In this document: positions 34,366 to 44,018 of the stretch, piece by piece
Numbering within the stretch: the first letter of the stretch is position 1
How the letters are laid out: every line of letters begins with the position of its first letter
Assembly (NCBI RefSeq): GCF_003991975.1
Contig: NZ_CP029822.1
Location: forward strand, 2,046,001-2,110,000
From: Entomomonas moraniae
GTDB lineage: Bacteria; Pseudomonadota; Gammaproteobacteria; Pseudomonadales; Pseudomonadaceae
Length of the DNA stretch: 64,000 nucleotides
Direction: 5' to 3'
Notes under the pieces: generated by a model
Database searches by the model: none
What the model was told of the DNA's origin: nothing
The model's input: only the letters and a program-made list of their open reading frames with translations
Translations under genes and position numbers: made by a program

Positions 34366-35100
34366 ATGAACCATGTTATTGACCAAATGCAGAAACACAT
34401 CTCTGTTCGTAAATATACTGATCAGGCTATTCCACAGTCTGTTTTAGAGGAAATATTAATAGCCGCGCAAGGCGCTTCCTCTTCCAACTTTATTCAAGCT
34501 TATTCTGTTATTTCAGTTGAAGACACAGAAAAAAAGCAACTACTAGCAGACTATAGCAACAACCCTCATGTAGCGACCTGTGCTGTATTTCTTGTATTTT
34601 GTGCAGATTTAGCTCGACTAAATGCAGCCTGTTTACAACACAACACGGTAGTTCAAAGCGATTCAATGGAAAATCTATTAGTATCCACTATCGATGCTAC
34701 GCTATTTGCTCAAAACGTTGCATTAGCCGCAGAATCTAAAGGCTACGGAATTTGTTTCATTGGAGGGATTCGTAATCAGCCAGAAAAAATAAATGAGCTG
34801 TTAAATATTCCCCACTTGGTATTTCCTGTCTTTGGCATGACAATAGGCGTTCCTGTCAAGCAAAATCAAGTTAAACCAAGATTACCACTACAAGCCATTC
34901 TCCATAAAGAATGCTATGATGCTAACAAATACCCTGCACTATTATCACAATATGATCATACCATGCAGACTTATTATCAAACACGCGGTACTAATCAGAA
35001 AAATGATGATTGGACTCACAATATGAGCCAGTTCATCAGCCAACTTAAACGCCCTCACATGAAAGACTTCCTTGCTAAGCAAAATTTCAAAGCAGAATAA
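34366..35100 (+). CDS. NfsA-like NADPH-dependent nitroreductase / flavin reductase, 244 aa
   Basis: The nitroreductase fold is recognisable from HISVRKYTDQAIPQSVLEEI near the N-terminus (FMN phosphate-binding Arg) and GASSSNFIQAYSVISV. A mid-protein YGICFIGGIRNQPEKINELL follows, then the C-terminal FGMTIGVPVKQNQVKPRLPL block typical of the NfsA/FRP subgroup. Predicted to be a cytoplasmic FMN enzyme reducing nitroaromatics, quinones or flavins with NADPH. Length is normal. It is divergent from the AEP operon and followed by its own terminator. Confidence 0.85.
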   Translation: MNHVIDQMQKHISVRKYTDQAIPQSVLEEILIAAQGASSSNFIQAYSVISVEDTEKKQLLADYSNNPHVATCAVFLVFCADLARLNAACLQHNTVVQSDSMENLLVSTIDATLFAQNVALAAESKGYGICFIGGIRNQPEKINELLNIPHLVFPVFGMTIGVPVKQNQVKPRLPLQAILHKECYDANKYPALLSQYDHTMQTYYQTRGTNQKNDDWTHNMSQFISQLKRPHMKDFLAKQNFKAE

Positions 35101-35111
35101 TTAGCATTCTT

Positions 35112-35147
35112 AAAAGATTGCTTGTTTAAATACGGCAATCTTTTTTT
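35112..35147 (+). terminator. Rho-independent terminator of the nitroreductase gene
   Basis: AAAAGATTGC pairs with GCAATCTTTT (10 bp) over a 13-base loop and is followed by a T run, 11 bases after the stop codon. Confidence 0.8.
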
Positions 35148-35474
35148 AGATAAATTCTTTACTAGCACTCCTAAAAACTCACGCTACTCATTATATTTTT
35201 TTCTGGCTTGTAAAGATAAGAGAATCTTATAGAAACACCTAAATAAAATATTTCTATTTCATTTAGCAACCCCAAATTACACATATTTTTATATTGCACT
35301 AAAGTTTGAATTAATTTTATTGCCATCATTAAACTTTATAATTTTAATTTACTCTAATTCACGTGCTTATTTTGATAATAAATTAATTTGATGATATTTT
35401 TTAATCCCATCATTTCTATCTATTATGTAAGCATTTAACAACGATATAAAAATAAATAAAAGGAAATTATTAAA
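35148..35474. other. Intergenic region, ~325 bases
   Basis: AT-rich spacer between the nitroreductase terminator and the gcd-type gene; likely carries the gcd promoter. No gene seen. Confidence 0.4.
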
Positions 35475-37793
35475 ATGCGAAAAATACTACTTTTTTTACT
35501 AGGGTTACTCATAGCTATTATAGGTATAAGCTTTGTTGTTGCTGGCGGTTATTTAGTTTATTTAGGGGATACATCTTTCTATTTAATACTAGGTGCTATT
35601 TATTGCATTACGCCTATTTTATTATACAAAAATAAATCGATCGGACTTTATCTTAATTATATTGCTGTGATCTATACACTGATTTGGGCAATTTGGGAAA
35701 GAGGATTTAATTTTTGGGCGATGAACTCCCGGATAATGTTACCATTAGGTATTGCAATTCTCAGTACATTAGTTTTTTGTAAAAGGAACAGTGCTGTTAA
35801 AAGGATTGCTTATAGCCTTGGTGGTCTGTGTGCAATTTTTTTTATCTGTATGCTTGCAGGCACTTTAGTACCTCATAATACTATTTATAATGAAACTCAA
35901 GCCTTTAAAAAACACTCGAGTAATCTAAATAAACCAGAAAACTGGTTTGCTTATGGTAAAACAACGCAAGGAGATCGTTTTTCATCATTTACTCAAATAA
36001 ATAAAGACAATGTAAAAGATTTACAAGTAGCTTGGATGTATAATACAGGAGATAAAGGTCCAGGGATTGACCAAAACACACCTCTACAAATAGATGACAA
36101 AGTCTATACCTGTTCACGCAATAACCATTTAGCTGCTATAGACGTTGATACTGGCAAGCCAATTTGGACATTCTCTCCTGATGCGAAGTCTCCTATATGG
36201 CAACGTTGCCGTTCTGTATCATATTACTATGATGAAACAGTTGACAATACAGTTTGTAAAAAACGCATCGTAATGACAACTATTGATGCCCGTTTAATAG
36301 AGGTTGATGCTGACACAGGAAAACCATGTAAAGATTTTGGCGATAAAGGTACTGTTAACTTAAAACAAGATATGGGAACAGTTACTCCAGGATTTTACTT
36401 TCAAACATCATCACCACTTGTTGCACGTGATCGCATTATCGTAGGCGGCTGGGTTGTAGATAATCAACAAGTTAATGAGCCATCAGGAGTTATTCGTGCA
36501 TTTGATGCTAAAACTGGTGAATTAGATTGGGCTTGGGATTTAGGCAATCCTGAAATTACAAAATATCCACCTGAAGGAAAAACTTATACCTTAGAAACTC
36601 CAAATATGTGGACACATGCAGCTTATGATGACAAATTAGGTTTAGTTTATATTCCTTTAGGTAATACTACACCTGATTATTATGGTGCCAATAGGCCTAA
36701 GTTTTCTGATGAATATAATTCATCATTAGTTGCATTGGATATCAATACTGGTCGTAAAAAATGGAAATTCCAAACTGTTCATCATGATTTATGGGATTAC
36801 GATCTACCATCCCAACCAGCACTTATAGACGTGCCTGATGAAACAGGAAAAAATATTCCTGCTATCATGCAAACAACTAAACGTGGACAAATATTTTTAC
36901 TTAATAGAGAAACAGGAAAGCCTATTACCAAAGTAGAAGAAAAAAATGTACCAAACAAAACTAATGTACCTGATGAGTACCTTTCTCCAACACAACCTTA
37001 TTCAACAGGAATGCCAACCATTGGAGCAGATCATTTAACTGCTAATAAAATGTGGGGAATGACCTTGCTTGATCAGCTGGCTTGCCGTATACAATTTAAT
37101 CGTGTTAATTATCAAGGAGACTTCACACCAATTGATTTCAAACCAACTATTGAACAGCCAGGTAATGTAGGTGGACTTAACTGGGGTAGTGTGTCTCTAG
37201 ATCCGCTTAATCTAATCGCCTATGTAAATGATATTCGTATACCTGTTTTATTTTGGTTGGTACCAAGAGATGAGTATGCTTCTACAGCTAAAAAATATCA
37301 TGCTGATGGTACTGGACACGGACCATCCCCTCAAAAAGGAACACCTTATGGGATGGTCACGATGGTATGGCTAAGTTCACTAGGTGTTCCTTGTGTTGAA
37401 CCCCCTTATGGCACTATTTCAGCAGTAGATTTAAAGTCTAAAAAATTATTATGGCAAACTCCAGTAGGAACGTCAGAGGAAGTTGGTCCACTAGGTATAA
37501 AAACATACATACCTATGGAAATTGGTATGCCTACTTACGCAGGGACAATGACTACTGCGGGAGGCCTTGTATTCTTTGCGGGTTCTCAAGATTATTATCT
37601 TAGAGCATTTGACTCAGAAACAGGTAAAGAAATATGGAAACATGCATTACCTATTGGTTCTAGTGCTACACCAATGACTTATATTTCACCTAATACCGGA
37701 AAACAATATATTGTCATTTCCGTTGGCGGTGCAGCACAATCAAAAAATATAGGAGATTATGTCATAGCATTCGCCTTACCAGATAACAAATAA
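35475..37793 (+). CDS. gcd: Membrane-bound PQQ-dependent dehydrogenase (glucose/quinate/shikimate family), 772 aa
   Basis: Five membrane segments occupy about residues 1-135. A PQQ beta-propeller follows, starting NWFAYGKTTQGDRFSSFTQI, with the family's TQWN-like tryptophan repeats (DTGKPIWTFSPDA, GELDWAWDLGNPE, NTGRKKWKFQTVHHD) and a final AGGLVFFAGSQDYYLRAFDS, then ETGKEIW. Length and layout match Gcd. It oxidises a sugar or hydroxy-acid in the periplasm and passes electrons to ubiquinone; glucose versus quinate/shikimate cannot be decided here. No pqq synthesis genes are in the window. AAGGAAA precedes the ATG. Confidence 0.9.
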   Translation: MRKILLFLLGLLIAIIGISFVVAGGYLVYLGDTSFYLILGAIYCITPILLYKNKSIGLYLNYIAVIYTLIWAIWERGFNFWAMNSRIMLPLGIAILSTLVFCKRNSAVKRIAYSLGGLCAIFFICMLAGTLVPHNTIYNETQAFKKHSSNLNKPENWFAYGKTTQGDRFSSFTQINKDNVKDLQVAWMYNTGDKGPGIDQNTPLQIDDKVYTCSRNNHLAAIDVDTGKPIWTFSPDAKSPIWQRCRSVSYYYDETVDNTVCKKRIVMTTIDARLIEVDADTGKPCKDFGDKGTVNLKQDMGTVTPGFYFQTSSPLVARDRIIVGGWVVDNQQVNEPSGVIRAFDAKTGELDWAWDLGNPEITKYPPEGKTYTLETPNMWTHAAYDDKLGLVYIPLGNTTPDYYGANRPKFSDEYNSSLVALDINTGRKKWKFQTVHHDLWDYDLPSQPALIDVPDETGKNIPAIMQTTKRGQIFLLNRETGKPITKVEEKNVPNKTNVPDEYLSPTQPYSTGMPTIGADHLTANKMWGMTLLDQLACRIQFNRVNYQGDFTPIDFKPTIEQPGNVGGLNWGSVSLDPLNLIAYVNDIRIPVLFWLVPRDEYASTAKKYHADGTGHGPSPQKGTPYGMVTMVWLSSLGVPCVEPPYGTISAVDLKSKKLLWQTPVGTSEEVGPLGIKTYIPMEIGMPTYAGTMTTAGGLVFFAGSQDYYLRAFDSETGKEIWKHALPIGSSATPMTYISPNTGKQYIVISVGGAAQSKNIGDYVIAFALPDNK

Positions 37794-37823
37794 AATAAAA
37801 GGAGCAATGCTCCTTTTATTTTA
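37791..37823 (+). terminator. Rho-independent terminator of gcd
   Basis: TAAAATAAAAGGAGC and GCTCCTTTTATTTTA form a perfect 15-bp stem with a three-base loop. The gene's stop codon TAA is the first three bases of the stem, an unusually tight arrangement. Confidence 0.85.
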
Positions 37824-37995
37824 CAAACATTATCGACAGGCCACTACGACTAAAAAATATTTACCCTACCTAAAATTTTTCAAGGTCCCATTTGTATAAA
37901 GTATCTTTGCGCATAAACATTTACGCTCATATTAAAATAACTTATAATCAGCCTACCTTTTCAACAATAAATATAACGTATAATTATGGAGAAGT

Positions 37996-38823
37996 ATGTT
38001 GATAAAGTTGATTACAGGACTTCATTTAAAGCTATTTGTTTTATCTGTTTTCCTCTTATTTGCAATGAGCATTAAAGCAGCGGAAGTTCCTAAGTTAAAC
38101 GCTTGGGTTATTGATGAAACAAAGACACTGTCTAAACAACAATTAAATTCTATTAGCCAAAAACTAGCCCGTCACGAACAAAATACAAGTGATCAATTTG
38201 TTGTGCTAATAATAAAAACTCTCGGTCATGAGTCTATTGATAAATATGCTATTAAAGTTTTTAACGAGTGGCAGCTGGGACAACCAGATAAAAAAAATGG
38301 CTTGTTAATAGTAATTGCAAAAGATGATCACAAACTAAGAATCGAAGTAGGCAATGATTTAAAAAATAAAATAACTGATCCTGTTGTTAAGAAAATTATA
38401 AAAAGAAATATTACTCCCTTAATTAATCAGAATGATTATTTTCATGCTATCGATATCACTGTTGACAAGCTTATCAGTAAGACCACTGTGAGTCATGCTA
38501 ATATAAAAACACTGATTCCAAACTGGCCTATTTCTTTAGCACTGATTTGTAGTCTATTTGCACTTATCATTCCCTTTTCATTGTATTTTCTTAGTACACG
38601 CTTTTTTAAAAAACAGTTAACGCTAAAGAAATGCTACCTCATTTACTTTATTCCATCGATTGCATTATCCCTAATTCTTTTAAACTTATTTGGATCAAGT
38701 ATTAAAAGCAATACGGTTACATTAATTTATTGTTTAACAATCACGCTTACATCTTATATCAATGCGGGTGTTTTAATATTTATTGTATGTTACATAAAAA
38801 AGATAACTAAAAAAGCCTCTTAA
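37996..38823 (+). CDS. TPM-domain secreted/membrane protein (YgcG-like), 275 aa
   Basis: A signal-like N-terminus (LHLKLFVLSVFLLFAMSIKA) is followed by a TPM domain: VPKLNAWVIDETKTLSKQQL, then FVVLIIKTLGHESIDKYAIK, WQLGQPDKKNGLLIVIAKDD and LRIEVGNDL. This is the periplasm-facing domain of the TPM/YgcG family. Two or three membrane segments end the protein (about 178-270). The exact biochemical role of TPM proteins is not settled; some bind metal or act as phosphatases. Monocistronic, with its own terminator. Confidence 0.8.
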   Translation: MLIKLITGLHLKLFVLSVFLLFAMSIKAAEVPKLNAWVIDETKTLSKQQLNSISQKLARHEQNTSDQFVVLIIKTLGHESIDKYAIKVFNEWQLGQPDKKNGLLIVIAKDDHKLRIEVGNDLKNKITDPVVKKIIKRNITPLINQNDYFHAIDITVDKLISKTTVSHANIKTLIPNWPISLALICSLFALIIPFSLYFLSTRFFKKQLTLKKCYLIYFIPSIALSLILLNLFGSSIKSNTVTLIYCLTITLTSYINAGVLIFIVCYIKKITKKAS

Positions 38824-38836
38824 AAGAGGCTTTTTT
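38809..38836. terminator. Bidirectional Rho-independent terminator
   Basis: AAAAAAGCCTCT and AGAGGCTTTTTT form a perfect 12-bp stem with a four-base loop. The upstream gene's stop codon is in the loop. It sits between two convergent genes and can serve both. Confidence 0.85.
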
Positions 38837-38853
38837 ATTGAATGACTATTCAA

Positions 38854-39789
38854 TCATCCCCACCAATAACGAACAACATGGAAAAAGATAGGTGCAGCAA
38901 AGCACACAGAGTCTAAACGATCGAGCATACCACCATGCCCTTCAATCATATGCCCCCAATCTTTGATACCACAGTCACGTTTAATAGATGACATTACCAA
39001 ACCACCCATAAAGCCAAGCAGGGTTATCATCAACGCGATAAGTGCTGCCTCAACAAAGCTAAAAGGGGTGATCCAAAATAAACAAGCGCCAATGAGAGAA
39101 GCTGAAACAATCCCCCCAACAAAACCTTCAATCGTTTTAGAAGGGGATAAGTTAGGTGCTATTTTGTGCTTACCAAATAATTTACCAAAGACATATTGCA
39201 GTACATCCGAAATCTGAACAACAATCACTAAAAAGGCTATCAGCAATAAATTTCGCCCTTCAAACCCTTTAATATTAAGGGTTAATAGCGCAGGCACGCA
39301 TGAAATACAGTAAACGGTTATCATCAACCCCCACTGCACTTTAGCGGTACGTTCTAAAAAGTTTTTTGTTGTTCCTGATAACGATGCAAACATCGGCAAT
39401 AATAGAAACACATACACAGGAATAAAAATAGTATACATACCATACCAATCCATACCCACTAAGATATATTGCAATGGTAACGCCGCATAAAAAGCAAATA
39501 CTAACGCATAGTAATCACCCGATGTCGTGGGTGTGATCGTAATAAATTCTCGCAATGCGAAAAAAGAAATAATAAAAAAGAGCACAATCACTGCGGTGTT
39601 ACCCAGCCAAAAAGCAATACCTATCACAATAACCATGCACCACCATGCATTGATGCGAGCATTGAGGTTGGCAATAACTGGCGTGTTACCTTTAAATAGT
39701 TTTAATAGAAAACCAATAGCAGAAGCTAAGACTAAAACAGCGCCAATACCACAAAATAAAAAGAAAGTATCCTGATCATGAGATAGCAT
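38854..39789 (-). CDS. Phosphatidate cytidylyltransferase (CdsA family), 311 aa
   Basis: Integral membrane protein with about eight segments. The CDP-diglyceride synthase signature is fully visible near the C-terminus: SSIKRDCGIKDWGHMIEGHG, then GMLDRLD, with SPSKTIEGFVGG upstream. It converts phosphatidate and CTP to CDP-diacylglycerol. It is the last gene of the lipid cluster, four bases after the acyltransferase. Equivalent in place and family to E. coli ynbB; it probably makes CDP-diacylglycerol for the cluster's own alcohol phosphatidyltransferase. A separate housekeeping cdsA is expected elsewhere. Confidence 0.9.
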   Translation of the reverse strand: MLSHDQDTFFLFCGIGAVLVLASAIGFLLKLFKGNTPVIANLNARINAWWCMVIVIGIAFWLGNTAVIVLFFIISFFALREFITITPTTSGDYYALVFAFYAALPLQYILVGMDWYGMYTIFIPVYVFLLLPMFASLSGTTKNFLERTAKVQWGLMITVYCISCVPALLTLNIKGFEGRNLLLIAFLVIVVQISDVLQYVFGKLFGKHKIAPNLSPSKTIEGFVGGIVSASLIGACLFWITPFSFVEAALIALMITLLGFMGGLVMSSIKRDCGIKDWGHMIEGHGGMLDRLDSVCFAAPIFFHVVRYWWG

Positions 39790-39793
39790 TTAT

Positions 39794-40408
39794 TTATTCT
39801 CCTTTCCCTAAAGCAATCAATGATGCTCTGGCTCTGTCTAAAAATTCATGGCGTGTTTCATTTTCTTCAACTTGAATAGGTTCCCCTACAGTCAAAGTAC
39901 AAAGCACAGGTAAAGGAATAACATGGCCTTTTGGCATGACTCTTTTTAAATTATCTAACCAGACAGGCACAATCTCTACATCAGGATAAGCTATGGCTAA
40001 GTTATAAAGTCCACTTTTGAAGGGGAGTAATTCTTCCTCTCGATTACGAGTACCTTCAGGAAAAATAATCAATGAGTCACCTTGCCCTAAAGCATTTAAC
40101 ATAGGTTCTAAAGGATTACTACCCTCTTTACGCACACGATCAACTAAAACGCCACGAAACATCTGATGAATCATAAAACGGTGTAGTTTTGTTCTTGACC
40201 AATAGTCAGAAGCAGCGACAGGTCTTGTTTGTTGACGTAACTTAGGAGGAAGAGCGGCCCAAATTAATACAAAGTCTGCATGACTAGAGTGATTAGCATA
40301 ATAAATACGTTGCTTGGGTTCAGGATGACACCCTTTCCAAACACAACGTGCTCCTGTTAGAGCCTTTGCAAACCCTATCAATAAAGCAGAACAAATCTTT
40401 GCCAACAT
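39794..40408 (-). CDS. 1-Acyl-sn-glycerol-3-phosphate acyltransferase-like (PlsC family), 204 aa
   Basis: The acyltransferase motifs are NHSSHADFVLIW (the H-x4-D catalytic pair) and IIFPEGTRNREEELLPFKSG (FPEGTR substrate-binding block). A single N-terminal hydrophobic segment anchors it to the inner membrane. The predicted product is phosphatidate, the substrate of the neighbouring CdsA-like enzyme. I choose the ATG at 40408, with TAGGAG nine bases upstream, over a TTG at 40447. The E. coli ynb cluster has no such gene in my knowledge, so this is an addition. Confidence 0.85.
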   Translation of the reverse strand: MLAKICSALLIGFAKALTGARCVWKGCHPEPKQRIYYANHSSHADFVLIWAALPPKLRQQTRPVAASDYWSRTKLHRFMIHQMFRGVLVDRVRKEGSNPLEPMLNALGQGDSLIIFPEGTRNREEELLPFKSGLYNLAIAYPDVEIVPVWLDNLKRVMPKGHVIPLPVLCTLTVGEPIQVEENETRHEFLDRARASLIALGKGE

Positions 40409-40490
40409 AAAAAGAAAACTCCTAAAAAAGGCACTTATTTTAACCAATTATACCGTTTATTCGCCTTTCGTATAGCTTATCTTCTGCCTA

Positions 40491-40949
40491 TCAGCAACTA
40501 ATCATCACAATAACACTGATCACTAATAAAATACTTTGTATAACACAGCAAAAGAGCTGTTTTTTAAACAAACCAATAGCCCCTTTCATTCGACTTTCTA
40601 AGCTACGCTCAGGATCATAGCCTTTTTTGATTAAACCAAACTGACACAATGAGTGATCCATCGACTTTAATGCAGACATCAGCTCACTATTAGAATACGC
40701 TTGTAGCGATTTAAATAGCGACCGATCAAAATCGACACGTACCGCAAAATACTTCTCAACAATACCTAAAAGGAAAATAGCGATACTTAAACCAACCATA
40801 ATTAAACTGTCAGCAAATAAAAACATGACAATAGTTAGCAGCAGCAATGAAATAACTGTAATGTTGGAGGAAAAACGGCCTATCATGGTTGATTGTTTTA
40901 ATAAGCCCACTAAAACAGCTAAATCCACTTGTTTAGATTGATTACTCAT
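40491..40949 (-). CDS. Hypothetical membrane protein of the lipid cluster, 152 aa
   Basis: Unrecognised family. Three hydrophobic segments are visible: two adjacent ones at about 28-60 (ITVISLLLLTIVMFLFADSL and GLSIAIFLLGIVEKYFAV) and one at the C-terminus (IQSILLVISVIVMISC). A charged cytoplasmic-like region lies between. The start overlaps the stop of the upstream PAP2/phosphatase gene by eight bases, indicating translational coupling, so it is a real part of the operon. A scaffold or regulatory role for the lipid enzymes is a guess. Confidence 0.65.
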   Translation of the reverse strand: MSNQSKQVDLAVLVGLLKQSTMIGRFSSNITVISLLLLTIVMFLFADSLIMVGLSIAIFLLGIVEKYFAVRVDFDRSLFKSLQAYSNSELMSALKSMDHSLCQFGLIKKGYDPERSLESRMKGAIGLFKKQLFCCVIQSILLVISVIVMISC

Positions 40950-42255
40950 GCTTCGTAGCCCACCATGCTTCTAAATTTTTCTGTTGTACCTGACTAATAA
41001 CCACTGTTGGCCTGGCTTTTTTAAGTATCTCCAAAGCTTCTTTTACTGTTGCAGCATGCTTGCTCCACAATAACCAAGCAAGAACTGCTTGTGCACTGCG
41101 CGAATAGCCTAAAGCACAACAAACTAAAACATGACCTTGCTGTTGATAAGCATCAATTGCTTTAACGGCCTCATCAAAAATACTGATGGGTGGCATGGTT
41201 AGGTCTAACACAGGAATTAACCGATAACGCTCCACGTAGCAGGTCATCGGTAACTCAGCACAAAGATCAACAACCCCTGAAAACTGATACTGATTAATCG
41301 TTGACGGGCAAGGAATACGGCCTAAATAAACATTACCAACCACACAATCTGCGTTGTTATTATTTCTGGTCCATAGTCTTGAGTTAACCCATGCCACTAT
41401 GAAATAAGGTGTATACAATAAAAAAGCAGGAAAACTAAAACGCCCATTATCTTGTTTTTGAAAACCCACTGCGCCAAAGAAAGCATAGTTTAAAGCAACC
41501 AACAAGAAAGCGACCGAGAGCCAACACAACCATAACCACAAACCACCCAGATAAAGACTAACCAAGGCGTTAATGCAAGCCACCATAGTATATATAAAAA
41601 ACAACTTCCACTGTTTAGGATATGCTTTTGCTAGTAAGGGTGATGAGCTATTATCCGGCCATAACCAAATACATAAACAACCTGCTAAAACTCCCGTAGG
41701 CACATCAAAAAAATGATGCTGCCATGTTGTTAACACTGACAACCCTATTAAGAAAAACCAACCATGCAATAGCCAACGCCAGTAGCCCTTAATATGCTGG
41801 CTATAGAAAACCCATAGAATTACTAACAATGTAATGTGCAATGAAGGTGCCTGATTAAACGGTTTATCAAAACCCATCAACAAATCAAATAATGTACCAA
41901 AAAAGCCATCTAAATGAGGGCGCTCAAAAGTAAAATGTAGAGGGAATAATAAAAAACAGCCCACGCAAATTACCTGTGCAGAAAGTAACCTACGCCCCAA
42001 TGTGTCTAACTCCTTTCTTGTGCAAGCCATTAAAATAGCAAGGCCATACAGTGCATCGATACTCCAGTAAGGGACAATTGTCCACGACCATAAAGGAATA
42101 AAGTGTTCCCAATTAAAAACAACACTGCCCACATCACTTCTTAACGAAGTAATGTGGTTAGCAAGGCCATAGCTGAAAAAGAAGAAACCACTTAAACCGA
42201 TAAGCCATAACAATGTTCTTGGCCATAAGCTGGCTTCTCTTTTATGACTCATCAT
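40942..42255 (-). CDS. PAP2-type / dual-specificity phosphatase fusion (YnbD-like), 437 aa
   Basis: The N-terminal ~260 residues are membrane segments of the PAP2 class: PSLHITLLVILW and WQHHFFDVPTGVLAG give the P-S-x-H and H-x3-D motifs. The C-terminal domain (about 300-437) is a dual-specificity/tyrosine phosphatase with active site VCCALGYSRSAQA (Cys-x5-Arg). This two-domain layout is that of E. coli YnbD. Predicted to dephosphorylate a lipid phosphate such as a phosphatidylglycerophosphate-like product or an inositol-type phosphate. It overlaps the preceding gene's stop by four bases (ATGA). Confidence 0.85.
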   Translation of the reverse strand: MMSHKREASLWPRTLLWLIGLSGFFFFSYGLANHITSLRSDVGSVVFNWEHFIPLWSWTIVPYWSIDALYGLAILMACTRKELDTLGRRLLSAQVICVGCFLLFPLHFTFERPHLDGFFGTLFDLLMGFDKPFNQAPSLHITLLVILWVFYSQHIKGYWRWLLHGWFFLIGLSVLTTWQHHFFDVPTGVLAGCLCIWLWPDNSSSPLLAKAYPKQWKLFFIYTMVACINALVSLYLGGLWLWLCWLSVAFLLVALNYAFFGAVGFQKQDNGRFSFPAFLLYTPYFIVAWVNSRLWTRNNNNADCVVGNVYLGRIPCPSTINQYQFSGVVDLCAELPMTCYVERYRLIPVLDLTMPPISIFDEAVKAIDAYQQQGHVLVCCALGYSRSAQAVLAWLLWSKHAATVKEALEILKKARPTVVISQVQQKNLEAWWATKHE

Positions 42256-44006
42256 TTAACCCGCTGTGCAATAGAAACGCTAAAGATACCCCACTCATCA
42301 ATACGCATGGTTAGTTTACGAAAACCTGCTGCCTCAACCAGCTGATCCATCTCTAACTGAGTACGTCGACGCATAACCCACGCTTGCCCCTCACGATGAC
42401 TAGTCAACACACGGGCAATAAACTCTAATTGAGGATGCCAAGGCTGACCGGTATACACTAAATAACCACCATCTTCCACAGACTCAGCTAACCCTGCTAA
42501 TGAATCTCTAATCATTTGATTATCACCAAATAATTCATATAATCCTGATACCACTGCCAGTGTTGGCTTTATATTCAATATAGCTAGCTGTTCTTTATTA
42601 AAAGCATCACCTCTCTCAAAACGAGCGATCGAACTAAGTCCTTTGGCTGCGATTAGCGCTGTACCATCTTTCACGTTAATATCACTGTAATCACGCAATA
42701 AAATAGAATCAGGTTTTTGCTCAAGCTGATTCACTGCCTCTAAAATATAGCGGCCGTGCCCCGCTGCGATATCAACAATATTCACAGGCTTCCCAGCTTG
42801 CTTTAATTGTTCAATGGCTAACTTTAATAGCTCTTCAGCATGCACTTTACGCTGTCTAATACCGCGCCAACCGATTGATTGCAAATAGAGAAAATCAATG
42901 TAACGACCAAAACCCGAACAACCTGATGCTTGATTACGATAAACATAATCAAGAGTACTACCCGAGTCAAAGCCTGTATCAAACCCTAGTTTTACGCCTT
43001 CAGAAATTTTACTGGTTTGTTTTAAAAGCTTTCTATTGATTTTCCAATAGTGTTTTTTGAAAAAACCTTGTACAGGTAGCGCTAAGTTATCTGCCTCTGC
43101 ACGCGTATAACCAACCTTATCAGCATCCAATAACGATGGTATTGCCTGTGGTTCAGCAAAGCAATTTAAGATAAATCGTCTTGCTCTTTCAACCGCTAGA
43201 TGGCGATCTTTCTCACCTAAAGTATCATGATAAAAACCGGGCAATACATGGTATTCTTTTTTCAGGCTGCCTAAATTCTCAAAGAATTGCTGTTGTGGTT
43301 TACGTCGTACGACATAATCAGAACCCGACACAAGCATCTGAGTAGGCACATGTATCGACTGAGCATCTTTCACTACACGATCAGACGTACTGTATAAATC
43401 TAATAATACTCGAACTGAAATAGGGCGAGCAATCAAAGGATCCGTTTTGAATGATTCCTCACGGCTTTTATCATGGGTTAATAATTTTGGTTTAACGTAA
43501 CTATTTACAAAGAAGTTACCTTTCAAATTATAGAGTAGCTTCAAACCGGGCACAGCAAAAGGCACATAAAGTTTCACACTAAAAGCAGGTGAACCCAGTA
43601 CCATCGCACGAATATTAGGTACATAATCATGCACCCATGTTGAGGCAACCACAGCACCCACACTTTGCCCGATAACGGCAATATCTTCGCTCGCTAATTG
43701 ATATTCTGTTTTTATATGCAGAAAGAAATATTCTGCATCTCTTACAATCCATGCAAAACTGGGCGCATCACCCCGCTCTCCAGGAGATTGTCCATTACCT
43801 CTTGCATCCCAAGCAAAAAACTGGAACTCTGGTAAATTTAACTCTTCAACTAAATGTGCAATACGACCTGAATGCTCGTGCCCACGGTGGAACAATATAA
43901 TTGTAGGCGTACTTCCCTCTGCTGGCGCTGATACAGCTGGCCAATGGCGATAAAATAGCGCTGTTCCATCATGACTGGTAAATGCTTTTTGTTGTTCCTG
44001 ACGCAT
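42252..44006 (-). CDS. Bifunctional alpha/beta-hydrolase / SAM-dependent methyltransferase (YnbC-like), 584 aa
   Basis: The N-terminal ~290 residues are a serine-hydrolase/monoacylglycerol-lipase-like fold: ILFHRGHEHSGRIAHLVEEL, AWDARGNGQSPG and the nucleophile elbow VIGQSVGAVVAS. The C-terminal half (about 330-584) is a class I methyltransferase with motif VNIVDIAAGHGRYILEAVNQ. This fusion is the family of E. coli YnbC (~585 aa). Its substrate is unknown, but the context indicates a lipid. It lies between the PAP2/phosphatase and the CDP-alcohol phosphatidyltransferase gene. Confidence 0.85.
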   Translation of the reverse strand: MRQEQQKAFTSHDGTALFYRHWPAVSAPAEGSTPTIILFHRGHEHSGRIAHLVEELNLPEFQFFAWDARGNGQSPGERGDAPSFAWIVRDAEYFFLHIKTEYQLASEDIAVIGQSVGAVVASTWVHDYVPNIRAMVLGSPAFSVKLYVPFAVPGLKLLYNLKGNFFVNSYVKPKLLTHDKSREESFKTDPLIARPISVRVLLDLYSTSDRVVKDAQSIHVPTQMLVSGSDYVVRRKPQQQFFENLGSLKKEYHVLPGFYHDTLGEKDRHLAVERARRFILNCFAEPQAIPSLLDADKVGYTRAEADNLALPVQGFFKKHYWKINRKLLKQTSKISEGVKLGFDTGFDSGSTLDYVYRNQASGCSGFGRYIDFLYLQSIGWRGIRQRKVHAEELLKLAIEQLKQAGKPVNIVDIAAGHGRYILEAVNQLEQKPDSILLRDYSDINVKDGTALIAAKGLSSIARFERGDAFNKEQLAILNIKPTLAVVSGLYELFGDNQMIRDSLAGLAESVEDGGYLVYTGQPWHPQLEFIARVLTSHREGQAWVMRRRTQLEMDQLVEAAGFRKLTMRIDEWGIFSVSIAQRVK

Positions 44007-44018
44007 ACAACTTTCCTT

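Noticed and set aside
35475-37793. Substrate call as glucose only
   Set aside because: The glucose, quinate and shikimate dehydrogenases share this layout; I see no sequence feature that decides between them.
38854-39789. Calling the cytidylyltransferase the housekeeping cdsA
   Set aside because: Its place in a ynb-like lipid cluster, away from the usual bamA/uppS neighbourhood, suggests a paralogue.
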